From a bacterium (GTDB taxonomy: Bacteria > Desulfobacterota > GWC2-55-46): a stretch of DNA of 7,138 nucleotides. Every line of letters starts with the position of its first letter. The stretch's first letter is position 1. Position numbers and translations under genes: made by a program. The notes beneath the pieces are model-generated. The model was not told the DNA's origin, ran no database searches, and was given only the letters and a program-made list of their open reading frames with translations. Where the stretch lies: contig DAIDBB010000143.1 in the NCBI GenBank assembly GCA_027310325.1, forward strand, positions 1-7,138. The letters run 5' to 3'. Below, piece after piece: positions 4,362-7,138 of this stretch.

Positions 4362-6560
4362 TTAGAGAATAGTTTCGTGTTCGCTTTCCTTCGAGAAGTC
4401 CTTCTTTACACGTTCGACCTTGAGGACCTTCTTGATCTTCTGAAGCGACTTTATGATCGATTTAAGATGGGCCAGGTCCACCACCTCGACTTCAAAGGTG
4501 CATACAGCCTTATTTTCATTATTGGTCTTTATCTCGGCGCTAGAGATGTTCGCATCCGCCGCCTTTATCGCGTTTGACATCTCGGCAAGAAGCCCCTTCT
4601 CGTTTTTCGATATGACCTGGATCTTAACCGGCCTTGAGGCCCTGGCTTTCTTGTCCCATTCAACCTCGATCATTCTGTCCTTGTCAATATTAAGGAGGTT
4701 CGGGCAGCCCGCCGCGTGGATGGCGACACCCTGGCCATGCGTTATGAAGCCCCTTATCTCGTCGCCGGGAAGCGGGTTGCAGCATTTGGCAAACCTTACC
4801 ATGACGTCCTCAACCCCCCTCACGATCACCGCGCTCGCCCCTTTCTCGTCCTTGGCGGAGCCGGGCTTGAACTTGTCGAACATCTTGAGTAATGAAAACT
4901 TCTGCCTGGGTTCGATCTTGCCCTGGGGAAGGATCTTCCCGAGCAGCTGCAATACCGATATCTTCCCGTAACCTATGCTTGCAAGGAGGCTGTCTATCCC
5001 CTGGATTCCGAAACTGTCCCTGGCTATCCTCTCGAGGTCGCCCGACTTAAGGAGTTTTGCGAACTCAAGCCCGTGCTTCTCGAACTCCTTTTCGCATATC
5101 TCCCTGCCGAGGGCTACGCTCTTTGTCCTCTCCTCGGTCTTGATCCAGTGCCTTATCCTTGTCTTTGCCCTTGAGCTTATGACGAACTTGAGCCAGTCCT
5201 TGCTCGGGTGATGGCCCTGGGACGTGATTATCTCAACAACGTCGCCGTTTTTGAGCTGGTACTTCAATGGGACCATCTTGCCGTTGACCTTTGCCCCTGA
5301 GCACTTATTGCCTATATCCGTATGTATGGCATACGCGAAGTCCACGGGGGTGGCCCCGGTGGGGAACTCTTTCACGTCCCCTTTCGGAGTAAACACAAAG
5401 ACCTCGGCGGGAAAAAGGTCGACCTTCAGGGACTCCAGGAACTCGTCCGAATCCCTCAAGTCCCTCTGCCATTCGAGGAGCTGACGGAGCCAGGCGAAGC
5501 TTTTCTCGTCCTTGCGGTCGAAGATCTTGCCCTCCTTGTATTTCCAGTGCGCGGCTATGCCGTACTCGGCCACCCTGTGCATCTCCTCGGTCCTTATCTG
5601 AACCTCCATCCTCACACCGTAAGGGCCGACGACGGTCGTGTGGAGCGACTGGTACATGTTCGCCTTGGGTATGGCGATATAGTCCTTGAACCTTCCGGGC
5701 ACGGGTTTCCACATCGAATGTATTATGCCCAGGACCTCGTAACAGTCCTTTACGGTCTTGACGATGACCCTGAAGGCGATTATGTCGTAGATGTTCTCGA
5801 ACTCGACGTCCTGGTCGACCATCTTCTTATAGATGCTGTAAAGCTGTTTGGGCCTGCCGGCCACCTCGCCCTCGATCGAGTGCTCATTGAGCTTCTCCTC
5901 GATCATGCCCCTCACTTCCTTTATATAGTTCTCCCTGAAGTCCTTTTCCTTCTCCACGCGGTCCCTGAGCCATGTGTATCTTTCGGGCTCAAGGTACATG
6001 AACGCGAGGTCTTCAAGCTCGGTCTTTATCCACCCTATACCGAGCCTGTTCGCCAGCGGCGCGTATATATCCAGGGTCTCCTTCGCTATCTTCCTCTGCT
6101 TGGCGGGGTCGTGGGCGCCGAGGGTCCTCATGTTATGAAGCCTGTCGGCAAGCTTTATAAGGAGTATCCTTATGTCCTTGCCCATGGCCAGTATCATCTT
6201 CCGGAAATTCTCGGCCTCGTGGTCCTCTTTCTTGTCAAACGTGATGCGGCTTAGCTTCGTAAGGCCGTCAACGAGCTGGGCTATCTCGGGACCGAAAAGG
6301 TCCTCTATCCTTTCAAGCGTCGTATGCGTGTCTTCGACGGTGTCGTGAAGGAGCCCTGTGGCGATGGCCTGGGTGTCCATCTTCAATGCCGTGAGTATAT
6401 TCGCCACTTCCAGGGGGTGATCAAGATAAGGTTCTCCCGAAAGGCGGGTCTGCCCCTGGTGTACCATGCCGGAAAAGACGTACGCCTTCTTGATAATATC
6501 CATGTCGGCCGACGGGTTGTAAGCCGCGGCTTTCTCGAGTATTTCCTCCAATCTGACCAT
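4362..6560 (-). CDS. rel: Bifunctional (p)ppGpp synthetase/hydrolase, long RSH (Rel/SpoT) family
   Basis: This enzyme makes the alarmone (p)ppGpp from GTP/GDP and ATP and also degrades it, controlling the stringent response at the ribosome. The 732-residue length is typical of long RSH proteins. The HD hydrolase domain has H48, H72, D73, E76, D77 and D139/N143, all ligand or catalytic positions seen in Rel of Streptococcus (offset 5), so hydrolysis should be active. The synthetase domain carries R236 in GRPKQLYSIYKKM, D259 in YDIIAFRV, the RFKD motif at 290-293, and E319 in EVQIRT, so synthesis should be active too. RFKD (RxKD rather than the ExDD of RelA) marks a bifunctional enzyme. A TGS domain follows (about 387-447), then the conserved-cysteine/zinc-finger region (C593, C594, H615, C619), then a C-terminal ACT domain (about 658-728). 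The ATG at 6560-6558 gives the family MVRLEEIL-like start but has no clear Shine-Dalgarno. ridA follows 22 bp after the stop. The symbols relA or spoT may also be used. Confidence 0.97.
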   Translation of the reverse strand: MVRLEEILEKAAAYNPSADMDIIKKAYVFSGMVHQGQTRLSGEPYLDHPLEVANILTALKMDTQAIATGLLHDTVEDTHTTLERIEDLFGPEIAQLVDGLTKLSRITFDKKEDHEAENFRKMILAMGKDIRILLIKLADRLHNMRTLGAHDPAKQRKIAKETLDIYAPLANRLGIGWIKTELEDLAFMYLEPERYTWLRDRVEKEKDFRENYIKEVRGMIEEKLNEHSIEGEVAGRPKQLYSIYKKMVDQDVEFENIYDIIAFRVIVKTVKDCYEVLGIIHSMWKPVPGRFKDYIAIPKANMYQSLHTTVVGPYGVRMEVQIRTEEMHRVAEYGIAAHWKYKEGKIFDRKDEKSFAWLRQLLEWQRDLRDSDEFLESLKVDLFPAEVFVFTPKGDVKEFPTGATPVDFAYAIHTDIGNKCSGAKVNGKMVPLKYQLKNGDVVEIITSQGHHPSKDWLKFVISSRAKTRIRHWIKTEERTKSVALGREICEKEFEKHGLEFAKLLKSGDLERIARDSFGIQGIDSLLASIGYGKISVLQLLGKILPQGKIEPRQKFSLLKMFDKFKPGSAKDEKGASAVIVRGVEDVMVRFAKCCNPLPGDEIRGFITHGQGVAIHAAGCPNLLNIDKDRMIEVEWDKKARASRPVKIQVISKNEKGLLAEMSNAIKAADANISSAEIKTNNENKAVCTFEVEVVDLAHLKSIIKSLQKIKKVLKVERVKKDFSKESEHETIL

Positions 6561-6657
6561 ATGCTATCAATTTAACGCAAAAACCGCACTATTTCAATAG
6601 CTCAAATTACGGGAAATATTAACGTTTTTAAACTGCAAGACCGCCGCTAAAATGGTA

Positions 6658-6678
6658 TTTTTTTTATTGTAAAAAAAA
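6658..6678. repeat. Perfect T8-ATTGT-A8 inverted repeat in the rel/PBP divergent region
   Basis: Eight T (6658-6665), the spacer ATTGT (6666-6670) and eight A (6671-6678) make a symmetrical AT element about 100 bp upstream of rel and 175 bp upstream of the PBP start. Such A-tracts bend DNA and can act as UP elements or sites for nucleoid proteins. An intrinsic terminator is unlikely because the stem is only A-T pairs and no gene ends here. Confidence 0.5.
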
Positions 6679-6723
6679 GATTTTTCGAGCACTTGTCACA
6701 CGGGTCCGCAGCAGGCGTTTATC

Positions 6724-6752
6724 TTGCTTTATTGCCCCCATTTTGGTATAGT
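6724..6752 (+). promoter_or_regulatory. Candidate extended -10 promoter for the PBP gene
   Basis: TTGCTT (6724-6729) is followed after 17 bases by TATAGT (6747-6752), which is preceded by TGG, an extended -10 (TGn) element. Initiation near 6759 would give a leader of about 95 bases. Confidence 0.45.
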
Positions 6753-6796
6753 AAATAATTGTAGATACCGGATCATGGATTATGTCCCGTTAGCCG

Positions 6797-6802
6797 TATA
6801 AT
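6797..6802 (+). promoter_or_regulatory. Consensus -10 box TATAAT, possible second promoter for the PBP gene
   Basis: A perfect TATAAT lies about 50 bases upstream of the PBP start codon. No convincing -35 hexamer is found 16-18 bases further up, so it would need an activator or an alternative sigma contact, or be chance. It would give a leader of about 45 bases. Confidence 0.3.
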
Positions 6803-6853
6803 CTAGGCGGGCGCTCGGGGCGGAAGGATAAAAAGCGGGCTTAATTCAAAGCG

Positions 6854-7138
6854 ATGCGCCTTTTAAAACTTTCTCTGTTAATAGCGGCTGGACTTATCGC
6901 GGCTGGGTTCGGTTCGTATTACTATTTCACGCGGGATCTCCCTTCCCTCAACACCCTGCAGGACTATCAACCCAACCTTGTCTCACAGGTTTACTCCCAG
7001 GACAACAGGATAATCGGCGAGTTTTACCTGGAGCGGAGGGTTGTAGTCCCGATCAACAAGATGCCGAAGCACCTCATAAACGCCTTTCTTGCCGCTGAAG
7101 ACACCAAGTTCTTTGAGCACGAGGGGATAAGCTACACC
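6854..7138 (+). CDS. Class A penicillin-binding protein (PBP1A type), N-terminal 95 codons (partial, runs off the right edge)
   Basis: Class A PBPs polymerise lipid II into glycan strands (GT51 transglycosylase) and cross-link them (transpeptidase) in the periplasm, anchored in the inner membrane. The visible part has a short basic start (MRLLK), a membrane segment at about 6-25, then the typical lead-in with SQVYSQDNRIIGEFYLERR and VPINKMPKHLINAFLAAED. The AEDTKFFEHEG stretch at 81-91 is GT51 motif 1, with catalytic glutamate E82. The remaining transglycosylase motifs and the transpeptidase domain lie beyond the window, so PBP1A (mrcA/ponA) is likely but a GT51-only enzyme cannot be excluded. 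The ATG at 6854 is the first start after an in-frame TAA at 6842-6844; no strong Shine-Dalgarno lies close, the nearest purine-rich match (GGAAGGA) being more than 20 bases upstream. It is divergent from rel. Confidence 0.92.
   Translation, partial: MRLLKLSLLIAAGLIAAGFGSYYYFTRDLPSLNTLQDYQPNLVSQVYSQDNRIIGEFYLERRVVVPINKMPKHLINAFLAAEDTKFFEHEGISYT

Noticed and set aside
5322..6254. 310-codon open frame on the plus strand opposite rel
   Set aside because: It is fully antisense to a rel gene with all catalytic motifs, has no family resemblance and no ribosome binding site. It is a by-product of codon bias in rel.
1..7138. A novel defence, mobile or CRISPR-type system
   Set aside because: All coding space is taken by recognised gene families, and no spaced repeats, transposase, integrase or toxin-antitoxin pair is visible.

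Overview
The window holds ordinary housekeeping genes of a Gram-negative bacterium, and I found no mobile element, CRISPR array, phage or defence locus. The gene set (DnaE with a full set of PHP ligands, Fur, a single bifunctional Rel protein followed by RidA, zinc-type L28, a class A penicillin-binding protein) and the strong use of AGG and ATA codons suggest a deep-branching lineage such as Desulfobacterota (former Deltaproteobacteria) or Nitrospirota. That placement is inference from gene content and remembered gene order, not from a database search.

Layout, left to right. Positions 1-2033 (minus) are the first 677 codons of dnaE, the replicative DNA polymerase alpha subunit, cut by the left edge. 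Positions 2034-2220 are a non-coding leader with two small hairpins and a 12-bp palindrome. Positions 2221-2652 (minus) encode a Fur-family metal-dependent repressor. Positions 2696-2771 (minus) are tRNA-Gly(GCC) with an encoded CCA end, preceded by a good sigma-70-type promoter at 2835-2862. Positions 2971-3570 (minus) encode a membrane-anchored YdcF/SanA-family (DUF218) protein. A divergent gap (3571-3683) carries the likely rpmB promoter; rpmB (ribosomal protein L28) is at 3684-3875 (plus). A short convergent gap with a strong nested hairpin separates it from ridA (3953-4339, minus), which lies directly downstream of rel (4362-6560, minus), a full-length bifunctional (p)ppGpp synthetase/hydrolase. 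A 293-bp divergent region (6561-6853) with a perfect T8/A8 inverted repeat and two candidate promoter elements leads to the first 95 codons of a class A PBP (6854 to the right edge, plus).

How the genes fit together. rel and ridA look like a two-gene operon pairing the stringent response with removal of reactive enamine/imine intermediates of amino-acid metabolism. tRNA-Gly and fur are on the same strand 43 bp apart (taking fur to start at 2652) with no clear terminator between them, so read-through is possible. The rest (replication, translation, cell wall) shares general growth functions but no specific pathway. The most useful second-look points are the complete set of PHP metal ligands in DnaE, the possible tRNA-fur read-through, the structured convergent gap with a duplicated stop codon after rpmB, and the T8/A8 element between rel and the PBP gene.
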